Below, one piece after another: positions 4,319 to 5,528 of a DNA stretch of 5,528 nucleotides. Origin of the DNA: Xanthobacteraceae bacterium. GTDB taxonomy: Bacteria > Pseudomonadota > Alphaproteobacteria > Rhizobiales > Xanthobacteraceae. Within the stretch, counting starts at the first letter, position 1. Each line of letters begins with the position of its first letter. The position numbers were made by a program, and so were the translations under genes. The stretch is from assembly GCA_030037185.1 (NCBI GenBank), contig JASHRR010001044.1:1-5528 (forward strand), in the 5' to 3' direction. The notes under the pieces are model-generated. The model was not told the DNA's origin, made no database searches, and saw only the letters and a list, made by a program, of their open reading frames with translations.

Positions 4319-5528
4319 ATGGACATTCCGAAGCGCTGGGAGAATGCCGTGGGCCGTCACGTCCTCCCTGTCCACCATAGATTTCAGCCGCGCGTCTGTT
4401 CTTCTTTGACTCGTCTCGCCTACTATCTCCTTACATTCGTGTTGGCAGCTTCAGCAAGCGCTCAGATCCCGAGTTCCACAGGCTCGTCGGATACGACAGG
4501 GACTTCGACTACCAACGACTGGGATTGCACCGATCCGCTTATGGCGAGTTCGGCTCAATGCGCCGAGCAGTCACAGCAGTATTCCAATCTACCGTTGTCT
4601 CAGCAAGTAGGCTCCCCAATCCCTCAAGAAACCGGGACACAAATCCCGAATTCGCGAAACAACTACACAGATATCGAATCGTTCACGCAACAAACGCCCA
4701 GCCGGAACCGAATACCCACAACGGTTCCTCCGGAGCCGCTCACTGAGTTTCAAAAGTTCATCGCATCGACGACCAGCCAGATTCTACCCATCTACGGAGC
4801 GAATCTGTTTCGCCGCGTGCCCTCCACCTTTGCCCCGCTAGAAACCGCTCCCGTGCCTTCCGACTATGTAATCGGGCCGAGCGATGAATTGCGTATTCGG
4901 ATCTGGGGTCAATTGAACTTTTCGGCCAATGTGCGAGTGGACCGATCAGGCGATATCTATCTGCCGCAGGTGGGTCCCGTACATGTAGCAGGTTTGCAGT
5001 ATTCCGCGCTCGAAGAACACGTGCGGAGCGCGATTCAGCGTGTCTACCATAACTTTGAACTCAGCGTCGATATCGGCCAAATTCGCGCAATCCAGGTGTA
5101 TGTTGCCGGAGAGGCGCAGCGGCCCGGCGTGTATACGGTGAGCTCCCTCAGCACGCTGGTCGACGCTCTCTTTGCGAGTGGAGGTCCATCCCTGCAGGGT
5201 TCACTCCGTCACATTCAACTGCGGCGCGGCGATACGGTCATCACGGATTTCGATCTGTATGATCTTCTGGTTCGCGGCGATAAATCAAAAGACGCCAAAC
5301 TCCTTCCCGGCGACGTCATCTTCATCCCGCATGTGGGCGCGCAGGTAGCAATCACCGGGAGCATACGAGTGCCCGCGATCTACGAACTCAGGGGAAACGA
5401 CTCTCTCGCTGATCTGATTACTACTGCGGGCGGTGTGTCTGCGGTTGCCGAAGAGGCTCGCGTCTCGATCGAGAGGATCGAGAATCATCACGATCGTGAA
5501 GCGATGGAAGTGGCTTATGACTCGAACG
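4319..5528 (+). CDS. Polysaccharide export protein (KpsD/Wza-like, SLBB), 3' truncated
   Basis: The frame is open for 403 codons from ATG 4319 to the window edge with no stop, so the C-terminus is missing. A signal peptide is likely: basic region, LAYYLLTFVLAASASA (33-48), then QIPS. No lipobox cysteine sits at the cleavage point. Residues 50-180 are a Ser/Thr/Gln/Pro-rich low-complexity linker. The export domain begins at DYVIGPSDELRIRIWGQ (182-198) and runs through VRVDRSGDIYLPQVGPV to about 254. A first SLBB domain follows (about 257-337, QVYVAGEAQRPGVYTV to LLPGDVIFIP), then a second (about 342-, VAITGSIRVPAIYEL ... LITTAGGV). Family members form the periplasmic/outer-membrane exit for capsule or exopolysaccharide. 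The first-step transferase lies directly upstream on the same strand, which supports an assembly-and-export locus. An alternative GTG start at 4349 has better ribosome-binding support. Confidence 0.93.
   Translation, partial: MDIPKRWENAVGRHVLPVHHRFQPRVCSSLTRLAYYLLTFVLAASASAQIPSSTGSSDTTGTSTTNDWDCTDPLMASSAQCAEQSQQYSNLPLSQQVGSPIPQETGTQIPNSRNNYTDIESFTQQTPSRNRIPTTVPPEPLTEFQKFIASTTSQILPIYGANLFRRVPSTFAPLETAPVPSDYVIGPSDELRIRIWGQLNFSANVRVDRSGDIYLPQVGPVHVAGLQYSALEEHVRSAIQRVYHNFELSVDIGQIRAIQVYVAGEAQRPGVYTVSSLSTLVDALFASGGPSLQGSLRHIQLRRGDTVITDFDLYDLLVRGDKSKDAKLLPGDVIFIPHVGAQVAITGSIRVPAIYELRGNDSLADLITTAGGVSAVAEEARVSIERIENHHDREAMEVAYDSN
4338..4342 (+). promoter_or_regulatory. Shine-Dalgarno pointing to an alternative GTG start
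   Basis: GGGAG ends six bases before an in-frame GTG at 4349, near-ideal spacing. The upstream ATG at 4319 has no comparable sequence. If used, the protein loses ten residues and the signal peptide n-region becomes more normal in length. Confidence 0.4.

Noticed and set aside
4525..4746. Plus-strand frame of 73 codons inside the export gene
   Set aside because: It is out of frame with the export protein, whose long open frame and domains explain the region.
5285..5491. Minus-strand frame of 68 codons near the right edge
   Set aside because: It is antisense to the well-conserved SLBB domains.

Overview
The window reads as an ordinary chromosomal stretch from a Gram-negative soil-type bacterium. 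I infer Acidobacteriota (Terriglobales-like) from three things. The OpX-type export protein has an N-terminal signal peptide. The LacI regulator and secreted hydrolase are a typical accessory pair. A dispersed repeat has outer halves (CATCCTGAGCGA ... GCGAAGGGTCTG) that I associate with such genomes. This taxonomic call is inference and no phylogenetic marker is present.

Layout. Positions 16-1089 (minus) encode a complete LacI/GalR-family repressor. Positions 1347-2444 (plus, divergent) encode a probable secreted alpha/beta hydrolase of the esterase D-like type. The 257 bp between them holds four separate dyad-symmetric sequences: an ACACGTGT palindrome just downstream of a plausible lacI promoter (a lacO1-like position), two long near-perfect palindromes, and a GTGA-N6-TCAC box of CRP/FNR type. 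Positions 2445-3252 are about 800 bp of AT-richer DNA with no convincing gene. This stretch has two adjacent hairpins, a doubtful 21-residue basic ORF, a second CRP/FNR-like box (2993-3008), an extended -10 promoter (3041-3049) and a roughly 195-nt leader with a 13-bp direct repeat.

Positions 3253-4113 (plus) encode a short, single-domain polyprenyl-phosphate sugar-1-phosphate transferase, the enzyme that starts repeat-unit assembly in exopolysaccharide or capsule pathways. A palindromic dispersed repeat and a possible terminator (4168-4239) separate it from a gene starting at 4319 (ATG) or 4349 (GTG with a good Shine-Dalgarno). That gene stays open to the window edge and encodes a KpsD/Wza-like polysaccharide export protein (export domain plus two SLBB domains). 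It has no stop codon inside the window, so a search for closed reading frames would miss it.

The right half is therefore the start of an extracellular polysaccharide locus: the transferase loads the first sugar on the lipid carrier, and the export protein forms or contributes to the outer-membrane exit. The left half is a regulator-hydrolase pair with no shown link to it. The two CRP/FNR-like boxes, one before each plus-strand unit, are the only hint of shared control. I see no defence system, CRISPR array, tRNA, rRNA or insertion sequence, and no clearly novel system.
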